Made by a program: the position numbers and the translations under genes
Shown: positions 25,795 to 33,485 of the stretch, one piece after another
How the letters are laid out: each line of letters begins with the position of its first letter
Position numbering within the stretch: position 1 is the stretch's first letter
Source: Ruminococcus flavefaciens
GTDB taxonomy: Bacteria > Bacillota > Clostridia > Oscillospirales > Ruminococcaceae
Length of the DNA: 64,000 bases
Direction of reading: 5' to 3'
NCBI RefSeq assembly: GCF_900119075.1
Contig: NZ_FPIP01000001.1
Coordinates: 496,001 to 560,000 of the forward strand
Notes under the pieces: model-generated
The model's input: the letters and a program-made list of their open reading frames with translations, nothing else
Told to the model about the DNA's origin: nothing
Database searches by the model: none

Positions 25795-26874
25795 TTAAAG
25801 TCCGAGAAGCATAGATAAGCCAAAGCAAACTGCTGTTGCAACAGCCGATATGCCAATAAACCATTTAAATGCCGCTCCCGAATCAACAGGCAGGTCTCCG
25901 ACAAATTTTCCTGTCTGCCCGTTCATTGCAAAGGTGTATTTATTACCGTTCCATGTTGTGTTTAAAAGCCATACAGGATACAGTGCATACTTAGCTTTAC
26001 CGCCTTTCAGGGAAATATTGCCGTTTTCCTTGTTGAATGTGTCGTATCCCTGAACTGTACTTGCAAAAAGCTGCTCTGTTGTATTCTTTATGCGCTGATT
26101 GGCACGTTCAATACTTTCTTCCGCAGAAACATCGTATTTATCAGCAAGATAGCCTGACAGATATGCAGTCTGAAAAGCAACAGCACCATTTGCGTCAAAC
26201 GGCTCAATGGATTCCATAAGCTCGTCTGCCATTTTCTTTGAACCGTCAACGGGAACGTTTTCAAAAACCACTGCTCCCTCTCGTCTTACGGAATAAAAGC
26301 TTCTTTCAACGTAATTGAAGTTATTATCGCTTCTGCGGCGTATCTTTTCGGCTTTATATATCATCCGGGCGTCAGCTTCGGCGTCAAAAAGCCACACAGG
26401 AACATAAACGCCCTTTATCTCGTCGATATGATTCTGATCCTTGAAGACCTTTGGGAGAAGCTTTCTGCCCTCAATATGCTTGTTAAGAGCATTTTTGGCA
26501 GCGTTTTTATCGAATTTAAAAGGAATTATACAGTCAGGCTTGAGTATTCCCGAGAAATTACCGCTCATTACTACCGGATTATCACAGTAAGGACAGGTAG
26601 CAGCAGAAGTCGTTGAGTCTGTGATTATCTCACCGCCGCAGGATTTGCAGGTATAAACGCGCATTCCCTCCGTTTCTCCGTCCTTCCAATCATTCCCTGC
26701 CGTATCCCATGACATATCGTCCTCTTTGGAGTTTTCAAGAATATTATCATATTCCTTTAACGACTCAACTTCAAACTCGGAATCGCAAAAAGGGCACTTC
26801 ATCTTCTGGGAATTACTGTCAAATTCAAGTTTACCGCCGCAGGCAGGGCACTTGTACTCCATAACATTCGGCAT
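25795..26874 (-). CDS. Zinc-ribbon membrane protein, YdjG-like
   Basis: The 359-residue protein starts with two zinc ribbons: CPACGGK...CPFCDS near residues 8-35 and CKSCGG...CPYCDN near 76-100. A middle domain of about 180 residues has aromatic stretches such as YVPVWLFDAEADA and YALYPVWLLNTTW. A membrane helix occupies the C-terminal 25 residues. This layout resembles B. subtilis YdjG, which acts with YdjH and YdjI at the membrane in PspA-related stress. ATG 26874 has GAGGTG 6 bases upstream; a GTG at 26883 overlaps that site and is rejected. Confidence 0.78.
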   Translation of the reverse strand: MPNVMEYKCPACGGKLEFDSNSQKMKCPFCDSEFEVESLKEYDNILENSKEDDMSWDTAGNDWKDGETEGMRVYTCKSCGGEIITDSTTSAATCPYCDNPVVMSGNFSGILKPDCIIPFKFDKNAAKNALNKHIEGRKLLPKVFKDQNHIDEIKGVYVPVWLFDAEADARMIYKAEKIRRRSDNNFNYVERSFYSVRREGAVVFENVPVDGSKKMADELMESIEPFDANGAVAFQTAYLSGYLADKYDVSAEESIERANQRIKNTTEQLFASTVQGYDTFNKENGNISLKGGKAKYALYPVWLLNTTWNGNKYTFAMNGQTGKFVGDLPVDSGAAFKWFIGISAVATAVCFGLSMLLGL

Positions 26875-26906
26875 TTTGTTCACCTCTCATATCAAAATGT
26901 ATCATT

Positions 26907-26936
26907 AAAAACGGGCGGACGCAAAGGTCCGCCCGT
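26907..26936 (-). terminator. Terminator of the SPFH-domain gene
   Basis: ACGGGCGGAC (26911-26920) and GTCCGCCCGT (26927-26936) form a perfect 10-bp stem followed by T residues on the minus strand. It lies between the SPFH gene and the YdjG-like gene, so downstream expression needs read-through or a second promoter. Confidence 0.85.
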
Positions 26937-26946
26937 TATGGAGAAA

Positions 26947-28287
26947 TTACTTTACAATATCATCATCAGTGAAAGGATCGCCGCACTCCGGGCAGAACTT
27001 AGGAGGATTCTTAGGATCCTCGGGCTCCCAGCCGCACTTATCGCACTTATAAAGCGGTGCGCCCTCCGGCTTCTTCTTTCCGCAGTTAGAGCAGAATCTG
27101 CCCTTGTTTACGGAACCACAGTCGCAGGTCCAGCCGTCTGGAGTAAGAACTACAGGCTTTGGCTTGCCGCAGCTTGCACAGAACTTGCCTGTATTTGTCT
27201 CGCCGCACTCACACTTCCATGAATCAGCTGCGGGAGCGCCGCCGCCAACAGGTGCCTGAGGAGCCTGCTGTGCCTGATTCTGCTGAGCCATGCCAAATAA
27301 GCTCTGAGCGTTCATTCCGCCAGCCTGCTGAGCCATTCCCATACCAAAGAGTCCCATTGCAGCACCGTTCGGATTGCTTGCAGCATTCTGCATAGCCTGT
27401 GCCTGTGCTTCAACAAGAGTAGCAGCAGCATTGCCTGGATCGCGGTTCCAAGCTCTGTCTTCGAATTCCTGAATACGTTTCATGTCAGCGTCGCTTACTG
27501 TAGCAGAGAGAATGCTTACAGACCAGATCTTAAGACCTCTCTTTTCAATCCATACAGGATTTACCTGTGTCTCGAATGCCTGCTTTACCTCGTTCTGCTT
27601 GCCGGGAAGCTCATCATATCTGATACCTGTTGCTGAAATAGCAGCAAATGCAGGCTGGAGAGCATCAACAAACTCGCCTCTGAGCTGGTTGTCAAGCTCT
27701 GCACGTGTGTATCTGTCAGTAACGTTGCCGCATACATTTACGTAGAAAACTACAGGATCAGCTATTCTGTAAGAATAGATACCGTTGCAGCGAACGCCTA
27801 CTGTAAAGCTTCTGCCGAGATCGGGATATGTCATTCTGAAAGGAACAGGATTCTGTGTACCGAACTTATTGTCAACAAGCTCCTTCATGTTGAAGTAATA
27901 AATTCTCTGATCCTTAGCAGCTGTACCGCCGTGCTTGATACGATCCCACATTTCCTTGAAAGTTTCCTTGAGACCTGCACCGAAGCTGCTTGAGAAGATG
28001 CTTGGAGAAGTGCCTGTTTCGTACTTGTAAACGCCCGGCTCGGTAGCAATTTCAGTTACTACGCCCTGATCAACCATGATCATAGCCTGACCTTCGTGTA
28101 CAACGATACCGCTTCCGTCTGAAATAACATTATCATTTCCCTTTGTGTTGGAAGAATGTTTGCCAAGCTGCTTCTTTCCTCTTACGACAAGAACGTCGCT
28201 CGGAATCGATTCACAAACGAAGAATTCCAGCCATGTATCAGCCAGTGTTTGACTTGCTGCTACGAGACCTGCTTTGATAAGACCCAT
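26947..28287 (-). CDS. SPFH-domain protein with C-terminal zinc ribbons, YdjI-like
   Basis: Of 446 residues, about 1-300 form a 'virion core'/SPFH-like domain as in B. subtilis YdjI. A Met/Ala/Gln-rich low-complexity stretch follows (about 310-350). The end holds three zinc ribbons in tandem: CECGETN...CASCGK, CDCGSVN...CSNCGK, and CDKCGWE...CPECGD. YdjI proteins assemble at membranes and recruit PspA in B. subtilis; no pspA is present here. ATG 28287 has AAAGGAGC upstream, while a longer in-frame start has none. The repeats of the zinc ribbon are an unusual feature of this copy. Confidence 0.85.
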   Translation of the reverse strand: MGLIKAGLVAASQTLADTWLEFFVCESIPSDVLVVRGKKQLGKHSSNTKGNDNVISDGSGIVVHEGQAMIMVDQGVVTEIATEPGVYKYETGTSPSIFSSSFGAGLKETFKEMWDRIKHGGTAAKDQRIYYFNMKELVDNKFGTQNPVPFRMTYPDLGRSFTVGVRCNGIYSYRIADPVVFYVNVCGNVTDRYTRAELDNQLRGEFVDALQPAFAAISATGIRYDELPGKQNEVKQAFETQVNPVWIEKRGLKIWSVSILSATVSDADMKRIQEFEDRAWNRDPGNAAATLVEAQAQAMQNAASNPNGAAMGLFGMGMAQQAGGMNAQSLFGMAQQNQAQQAPQAPVGGGAPAADSWKCECGETNTGKFCASCGKPKPVVLTPDGWTCDCGSVNKGRFCSNCGKKKPEGAPLYKCDKCGWEPEDPKNPPKFCPECGDPFTDDDIVK

Positions 28288-28467
28288 AATTATAGCTCCT
28301 TTCGGGAAATAATCCCTATAAATATTTCGCGGAAAATAGCTGTTTTCCGTCATTATCCTGTTAGTGTCCAAACCAACATGATGTAATTATAACATATTTT
28401 AAGAAAAATTGCACTACCTTTTAGCAATTTTTTACGGATTTCAATATATTTTTATTTTTTAACTATA

Positions 28468-28809
28468 TTAATCCCATTCCTTCCAGATATCAGGACAATA
28501 ACCTATAGTAGCTTTTTTGCCGTTTCTAACTACAGGAGTACGAATTATCTGTGGGTTTTCAAGAATCTTCTCCTCTTTGTCCTCGTCGGAAAGATATTGT
28601 AAAAGTGCCAGTAAGTCCTTATCCTTGTGTTCGGTGTTTATAAGCTTATCTGTTCCGCCTACAGCCTGCTTGACATTATTGAACTCGCCGCGGCTCATGC
28701 CTTTTTCCTTCATGTCGATAAACTGATACTTTACTCCTCTTTCCTTGAAGTAACGCTCAGCTTTTTTACTGTCAAAGCACTTTTTTGTTCCGAAAATCTG
28801 TATATTCAT
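28468..28809 (-). CDS. ArsC/Spx-family thioredoxin-like protein
   Basis: The 113-residue protein has a thioredoxin-like fold with the motif CFDS (Cys11, Ser14), which is the CxxS variant of the ArsC/Spx/YffB family; Spx regulators have CxxC. The segment NPQIIRTPVVRNGKKATIGY is the family C-terminal signature with its cis-Pro. Arsenate reduction is not proven; the family includes proteins of unknown function. ATG 28809 starts 2 bases after the stop of the GH3 gene, with GGAGG inside the end of that gene, so translation is coupled. An in-frame TTG at 28815 is less likely. Confidence 0.83.
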   Translation of the reverse strand: MNIQIFGTKKCFDSKKAERYFKERGVKYQFIDMKEKGMSRGEFNNVKQAVGGTDKLINTEHKDKDLLALLQYLSDEDKEEKILENPQIIRTPVVRNGKKATIGYCPDIWKEWD

Positions 28810-28811
28810 TG

Positions 28812-31580
28812 TCAATTATCCTCCGCAAAAGCAAGATCCATATCATCAGCCTCACGGACAAGCCTGAACTCTATGCTGTGCAGGTCGAGTCCGTTCTGAG
28901 CAAAATAAAGCCGTATAGCTGTAAAGCGTGAGAAAAACGGTATTTCACAGTTCAATGCAACGGGCTTTCCGTCTGTTCCGTTCCATGTAAGAGTTCCGCT
29001 TGCTGTACCCATAGCAAAGATAGTAACAGGTATCTGTGCCAGCGGACTCTGAGTTGATGAAGCTGTAATAGTAACATCATACCAGCCCTGTTTACTTATA
29101 ATAAGTGCAAATGAATGATTCTTTCCTTTTTCACTTTTAACGCCTGAAAGATCAAGCTTGAAGTTATCTTCGATTTCGTAGAATACTACAGGCTCGTCGG
29201 AAGCATCGTCACCTTCACTTCGGTTTATTATTTCAACCGTGTCTTCTTCGCCCATGATACGCTTCATAGCGTGAGTATCAATGATAAATCCAAGGATATT
29301 CATAGCGTTTCGCTGAAGCTCTGCTCTTGTGAGTGTTCCGTCCTTAAGTGCGGCTTCAATATCCTCGTCAATACAGGAGCTGTCGGAACAAACCATATAA
29401 ACGTCATTCTGAGCTCTTGCCATTGGAACATAGTAGTTACGTTTAGGCTCATGACCGCGGAAGTTTACATTAGCCCACCAATCTGTCATGGTAAAGCCCT
29501 TGAAGCCCCATTCGTCACGAAGAATCGTTGTGTTTAGGTCAAAGCTGCCTGCTGTCCATAAACCGTTTATAGAACCGTATGTTGTCATTATTGTTTTTGC
29601 TTTGCCGACCTTAACAGCAATTTCAAAGCTTTTAAGGTATATTTCGCGCAATGCTCTTTCGGAGACTATAGAATCGAGGAAATGACGATTAGTCTCCTGA
29701 TTATTTGCGCAGAAGTGCTTTATTGTTCCTGTAACGCCTATCTTGTGAAGTCCATTCAGTTCGGCAGAAGCCATGTGTCCCGTAAGGAACGGATCTTCCG
29801 AGAAATACTCGAAGTTTCTGCCGTTAAGCGGGTGACGGTGTATGTTCATTCCTGGACCAAGGAGACAATCTACTTTATTAGCTATCATCTCAGTTCCCAT
29901 GAACTCAAAAAGCTCTTCCACAAGCTTACGATTGAATGTTGAAGCTATAAGAGTACCATTGGGCAGACTGAACGCCTTTGTTCCGCAGTCAAGTCTCATG
30001 CCCGACGGTCCGTCTGAGCAGCAGCCTGCAGGGACCCCGAATTTAACAAGAGCGTCTGAAACTCCGCCGAATGCCGAGGCTGTACCTGCTGTAACACGAG
30101 GACTTCCCATGCCCTCGCCACGAATTATACACGACAGGTCGTGATCGGAAAGCTGAGCCACAAACTCCTCCATAGTGTACTTTCCGTTCTTGACATCGGC
30201 AAGCTTGATACCCTTATCGCCTGTGTAAGCTATCTCAGCAGGCAGATTGTCAAGTCTGCACTTTTCCTCGTTAATTTTACTGAGAGGAGCCTTTTCCATG
30301 ACGTATGAAACACCGTTAGCTGAGGAAACAGCCCTGATCCTGTCAAATTCAGCATGAGGTGCAAGAGCCTGAGAGCACTGTTCAATGATTTTATCGTTTT
30401 CGATCTCATAAGAGCATTGCAACGTACAGTTTCTTACGCTGTTTCCAATATGAAAGATATACTTTCCCTTTTCAAGAATCCAGCAATTTTTGCCATCTGA
30501 ATCGTCATATGAAGCAAGGTCGTTGTGTTTTACCCTTATCTCCATAGAATGAGCTTCGAAAGGAGCAAGCTCACGTGTTTTTTCAAAGGCACAAAGTACC
30601 ATTTGCGGTTTGCCAAGTCTTCCCTGAGGTGCTTCACAGTAGACCTGAACTACCTCTTTGCCCTTGAATTTTCCTGTATTTGTAACAATAACACTAATTA
30701 TGGTTTCGTTTTCTGTATTTTTGACATCAGTCAGCTCAATATCAAATGTAGTGTAAGATAATCCGAAACCGAAAGGATAAAGCACTTTATCCTTTGCAAA
30801 TGTCTCGAACCAACGATAGCCAACGAAGATGTCTTCTTTATAAACAGCCTTGTTCTTGTCGCCAAAATACTTGTCCGAGGGATAATCTGATATTTTATAA
30901 GCGATAGTATCAGGGAGCTTGCCTGACGGGCTGACCTTACCTGTCAGAACAGCCGCTGTGCCTGTACCGCCTGTCATACCGCCCTGCCATACATATAATA
31001 ATGAATCGGGAGAGCATTCGAGTATCTGTTCAAGGTCTATAAGTCCGCCGACATTGAGCAGTACAACGACCTTTTTGAAGTGTTTTCTCACCTTTTTGAG
31101 CATATCAAGCTCTGTTGAAGTAAGCAAATATGAACCCTCTTCAAGGCGAGCGTCCTGTTCTTCGCCTGCTGTTCTGCCTATTATAACAATGGCTGTATCG
31201 CTTAAAGAAGCGGCTTCTTCCACAACGCTCTCATCAAGCGGCATTTCCTTTTGGTTCCAAGGCTCTCCGCCCCAGCCGTCACCCTGATCAAAGGGATTTT
31301 CCTCGTCCCACTGACGATATATGTCAAACAGCTTTTCGTTTATTTTTACGCCTGCATCAACAAGTCCGTCAACAATGCCCGTGACCTTTGAAACGTTTAC
31401 CATTCCGCCCGAGCCTGTTCCACTTTTATAATAATGTAACTGTATACGTCCGAAAACAGAAACGGTTTTACTTGTATCAAGAGGCAGCGCATTGTTATCA
31501 TTTTTCAGCATAACAATGCCCTCTGCAACTGTTTCTGCGGCTTTTTCAAGATATTTGTTCCAATCGAGAGTTCTTTTCAT
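28812..31580 (-). CDS. Glycoside hydrolase family 3 with permuted domain order (beta-glucosidase-like)
   Basis: Predicted to cleave terminal beta-linked glucose from oligosaccharides in the cytosol; no signal peptide is seen. The 922 residues have the usual C-terminal alpha/beta-sandwich domain first (about 1-250, with GEEQDARLEE), then a fibronectin III-like domain (about 290-390), then the TIM barrel (about 460-770) with KHFCANNQE and the nucleophile near Asp700 in TMTDWW, and finally a beta-sandwich of about 120 residues. The same reversed order is known from Ruminococcus albus beta-glucosidase. ATG 31580 has GAGGTG; a GTG at 31595 overlaps that ribosome binding site. Confidence 0.93.
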   Translation of the reverse strand: MKRTLDWNKYLEKAAETVAEGIVMLKNDNNALPLDTSKTVSVFGRIQLHYYKSGTGSGGMVNVSKVTGIVDGLVDAGVKINEKLFDIYRQWDEENPFDQGDGWGGEPWNQKEMPLDESVVEEAASLSDTAIVIIGRTAGEEQDARLEEGSYLLTSTELDMLKKVRKHFKKVVVLLNVGGLIDLEQILECSPDSLLYVWQGGMTGGTGTAAVLTGKVSPSGKLPDTIAYKISDYPSDKYFGDKNKAVYKEDIFVGYRWFETFAKDKVLYPFGFGLSYTTFDIELTDVKNTENETIISVIVTNTGKFKGKEVVQVYCEAPQGRLGKPQMVLCAFEKTRELAPFEAHSMEIRVKHNDLASYDDSDGKNCWILEKGKYIFHIGNSVRNCTLQCSYEIENDKIIEQCSQALAPHAEFDRIRAVSSANGVSYVMEKAPLSKINEEKCRLDNLPAEIAYTGDKGIKLADVKNGKYTMEEFVAQLSDHDLSCIIRGEGMGSPRVTAGTASAFGGVSDALVKFGVPAGCCSDGPSGMRLDCGTKAFSLPNGTLIASTFNRKLVEELFEFMGTEMIANKVDCLLGPGMNIHRHPLNGRNFEYFSEDPFLTGHMASAELNGLHKIGVTGTIKHFCANNQETNRHFLDSIVSERALREIYLKSFEIAVKVGKAKTIMTTYGSINGLWTAGSFDLNTTILRDEWGFKGFTMTDWWANVNFRGHEPKRNYYVPMARAQNDVYMVCSDSSCIDEDIEAALKDGTLTRAELQRNAMNILGFIIDTHAMKRIMGEEDTVEIINRSEGDDASDEPVVFYEIEDNFKLDLSGVKSEKGKNHSFALIISKQGWYDVTITASSTQSPLAQIPVTIFAMGTASGTLTWNGTDGKPVALNCEIPFFSRFTAIRLYFAQNGLDLHSIEFRLVREADDMDLAFAEDN

Positions 31581-31617
31581 AGCTGTGCACCTCACTGTGA
31601 AAAAATATTATGAATAC

Positions 31618-31646
31618 ATTATATCAAATTAATGTTGCCATTGCAA
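31618..31646 (-). promoter_or_regulatory. Promoter of the GH3 gene
   Basis: On the minus strand TTGCAA (31641-31646) and TATAAT (31618-31623) have a 17-base spacer. The leader is about 30 bases. No obvious sugar-responsive operator is seen. Confidence 0.75.
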
Positions 31647-31685
31647 GGGCTTTAGTTAAAATTATACAAAAAATTCATTTTTATA

Positions 31686-31714
31686 AAAAAAGCGAGGCAT
31701 TCGCCTCGCTTTTT
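31686..31714. terminator. Terminator of rubrerythrin operon
   Basis: GCGAGGC (31692-31698) and GCCTCGC (31703-31709) pair around ATTC, with A and T runs on both sides. It ends the rubrerythrin transcript. Confidence 0.88.
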
Positions 31715-31722
31715 ATGTATCA

Positions 31723-32274
31723 TTAACCGAAGTATCTCTTGAGAAGTCCTTCAAAAGCCTTGCCGTGACGTGCTTCGTCCTTTGCCATTTCATGAACTGT
31801 GTCGTGAATAGCGTCAAGATTAAGCTCCTTAGCTTTCTTTGCAAGCTTCAGCTTGCCCTCTGTAGCGCCGTGCTCAGCTGCAACTCTCTTTTCGAGGTTT
31901 TCCTTTGTTGAAGCAGAAACGACCTCTCCAAGAAGCTCTGCAAACTTAGCAGCGTGCTCAGCCTCCTCGTATGCAGCCTTCTCCCAGTAAGCGCCTATCT
32001 CGGGATAGCCCTCTCTGTAAGCTACTCTTGCCATTGCAAGATACATACCAACCTCTGTGCACTCTCCACTGAAATTAGCTCTGAGTCCGTCAAGTATCTC
32101 CTGGTCTGTTACAGCTTTTGCAACACCGAGCTCATGCTCGCAGGCAAATACAAGCTTGTCGCCTGTTTCCTTTTCGATGAACTTAGAACCAGGAACACCG
32201 CACTGTGGACATTTTTCTGGTGGTTCGTTTCCTTCGTGAACGTATCCGCAAACTGGACATACATAAGTTTTCAT
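31723..32274 (-). CDS. rbr: Rubrerythrin with N-terminal rubredoxin domain (reverse rubrerythrin)
   Basis: A cytosolic peroxidase of anaerobes that reduces H2O2 (and O2 in clostridial examples) at a di-iron site. The 183-residue protein has the rubredoxin-like Fe(Cys)4 domain first (CPVCGY and CPQCGV, residues 6-32) and the ferritin-like domain after it, with [19 protein letters not shown] and DEARHGKAF holding the diiron ligands. Classical rubrerythrin has the opposite order. ATG 32274 has GGAGGT. It lies 70 bases after the glycyl-radical-domain gene with no terminator between, so the two probably share a transcript. Confidence 0.95.
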   Translation of the reverse strand: MKTYVCPVCGYVHEGNEPPEKCPQCGVPGSKFIEKETGDKLVFACEHELGVAKAVTDQEILDGLRANFSGECTEVGMYLAMARVAYREGYPEIGAYWEKAAYEEAEHAAKFAELLGEVVSASTKENLEKRVAAEHGATEGKLKLAKKAKELNLDAIHDTVHEMAKDEARHGKAFEGLLKRYFG

Positions 32275-32344
32275 AATAATTACCTCCATTGTTTTGAATT
32301 ATTTTTAGTCCGAGCTAAGCTGAAAGCCTTGCGATATGGACATT

Positions 32345-32611
32345 TTAAACGGAATGCTTTACTCTGTCACGCTCCTCTGCGCGCTTGCCGTTGTTGAAAC
32401 GGTCGAGTGTACCTACGAGATAGCCTGTGATCCTTCTTATTCTGTCAAACGGCACATCCTGTGCAAAATCGTAGCGGAGATCAACGTATTCACCGTCGGT
32501 CTTAACTGTCATGCCAAGAATCTCTCTGTCGCTGTACTTCTTCTTGCCATAGTCGATATAGGCGTTTATCTCGTCCTGTGAGAGCTGTTCGCCAATTACA
32601 TTGATTTTCAT
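32345..32611 (-). CDS. Free-standing glycyl-radical domain related to anaerobic ribonucleotide reductase (NrdD)
   Basis: The 88-residue protein ends with RITGYLVGTLDRFNNGKR and RDRVKHSV. This matches the C-terminus of class III ribonucleotide reductase, where the sequence RVCGYL carries the radical glycine; Gly63 is the equivalent position, 25 residues from the end. The first about 55 residues are not recognised. There are no cysteines, so the Zn(Cys)4 site that precedes the glycine in NrdD is missing. Databases label similar small proteins 'anaerobic ribonucleoside-triphosphate reductase', but the catalytic barrel is absent. ATG 32611 has GGAGGT; the longer frame to 32701 crosses the promoter. 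By analogy with YfiD/GrcA it could replace an oxygen-cleaved radical domain. Confidence 0.7.
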   Translation of the reverse strand: MKINVIGEQLSQDEINAYIDYGKKKYSDREILGMTVKTDGEYVDLRYDFAQDVPFDRIRRITGYLVGTLDRFNNGKRAEERDRVKHSV

Positions 32612-32657
32612 AATATTTTGACCTCCATAAACATAGTATTGACATTTGTCTGAATAT

Positions 32658-32663
32658 ATTGTA
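32658..32663 (-). promoter_or_regulatory. -10 element of the glycyl-radical-domain/rbr transcript
   Basis: TACAAT is read on the minus strand. No good -35 element lies 17 bases upstream, as expected for an activator-dependent promoter. The predicted transcription start is near 32651, and the palindrome at 32685-32700 is then centred at -41.5. Confidence 0.5.
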
Positions 32664-32684
32664 TCATAAAAGGAATCAAAAATC

Positions 32685-32700
32685 TGTTGCATATGCAACA
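32685..32700. promoter_or_regulatory. Perfect palindromic operator, probably for the Crp/Fnr regulator
   Basis: TGTTGCATATGCAACA is a 16-bp perfect palindrome of the size and symmetry bound by Crp/Fnr dimers. It lies directly before the ribosome binding site of the crp/fnr gene and upstream of the divergent rbr unit, so it could both activate the latter and autoregulate the former. Confidence 0.65.
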
Positions 32701-32715
32701 TCAGGAGAGTTTTTT

Positions 32716-33384
32716 ATGTTACCAGAAGATAACGTATTATTTAAAGGTATTGAACGGGATGACTGCCACCGTATGATAAGCTGTTTTAACGCGGATATCA
32801 GAAAATTCAAATCAGGAAGCCGAATCATGGATTATTCCGATAATCCCGACAAGCTTGGCATAGTACTGAACGGTACTGCTGTTATGGTCAGGTACGACGC
32901 GAACGGAGTACGCTCTATTATGGAATCTCTCGGAGAGCAAAGCGTTTTCGGCGTATATTTTACTTTTACCGCCTCTCAGCGAAGCGGAATCGAAATAGCT
33001 GCCGAAACTGATTGCGAGGTCATGTTCGTAAGGCGTTCCGAGATCACAAAAAGATGCGAAAACGCTTGTCAGTGTCATTCGCGAGTAGTTGAGAATCTCC
33101 TTGAACTGATGTCGGAAAAGGCAATATCGCTGAATGAACGCATCGAAGTCCTCAGCCAGCGCAGTATTGAGGATAAGCTTATAAGCTGTCTAAGTATAAT
33201 CGAAGAAAAAACTCCGAAAGGAAAAGCACCGCAGATACCTTTTTCAACTACTGCCCTTTCGGACTATCTCTGCGTCAACAGAAGCGCATTACAGCGCGAG
33301 ATATCAAGGCTGAAAAAAGCAGGCGTACTTACAATTTCAAAGCGCAAATTCAAATTACAGCATTCTCCTGACCGCGACATTTAA
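32716..33384 (+). CDS. Crp/Fnr-family transcriptional regulator
   Basis: The 222-residue protein has a cyclic-nucleotide-binding-like beta-barrel (about 10-125), the long dimer helix (about 128-160) and a C-terminal winged helix with STTALSDYLCVNRSALQREISRLKKAG, whose second helix would read DNA. Several cysteines occur (for example Cys-x-Cys around residue 116-118, NACQCHS), but there is no classical N-terminal FNR cluster set. AGGAGAG precedes ATG 32716, and an in-frame start at 32659 would overlap the operator. The gene faces the rbr unit, which suggests control of oxygen or peroxide defence. Confidence 0.88.
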   Translation: MLPEDNVLFKGIERDDCHRMISCFNADIRKFKSGSRIMDYSDNPDKLGIVLNGTAVMVRYDANGVRSIMESLGEQSVFGVYFTFTASQRSGIEIAAETDCEVMFVRRSEITKRCENACQCHSRVVENLLELMSEKAISLNERIEVLSQRSIEDKLISCLSIIEEKTPKGKAPQIPFSTTALSDYLCVNRSALQREISRLKKAGVLTISKRKFKLQHSPDRDI

Positions 33385-33416
33385 AATAACAATTTCGTCA
33401 CATCAGAAAATATATG

Positions 33417-33445
33417 TTGACTTTTCGCTATTGAAGTGATAAACT
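33417..33445 (+). promoter_or_regulatory. Promoter of uppP
   Basis: TTGACT (33417-33422) and TAAACT (33440-33445) have a 17-base spacer, about 40 bases before the uppP start. Confidence 0.65.
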
Positions 33446-33485
33446 AATAAATGTTGATTTTTAATTGAAAGGAACAAAACAAACT

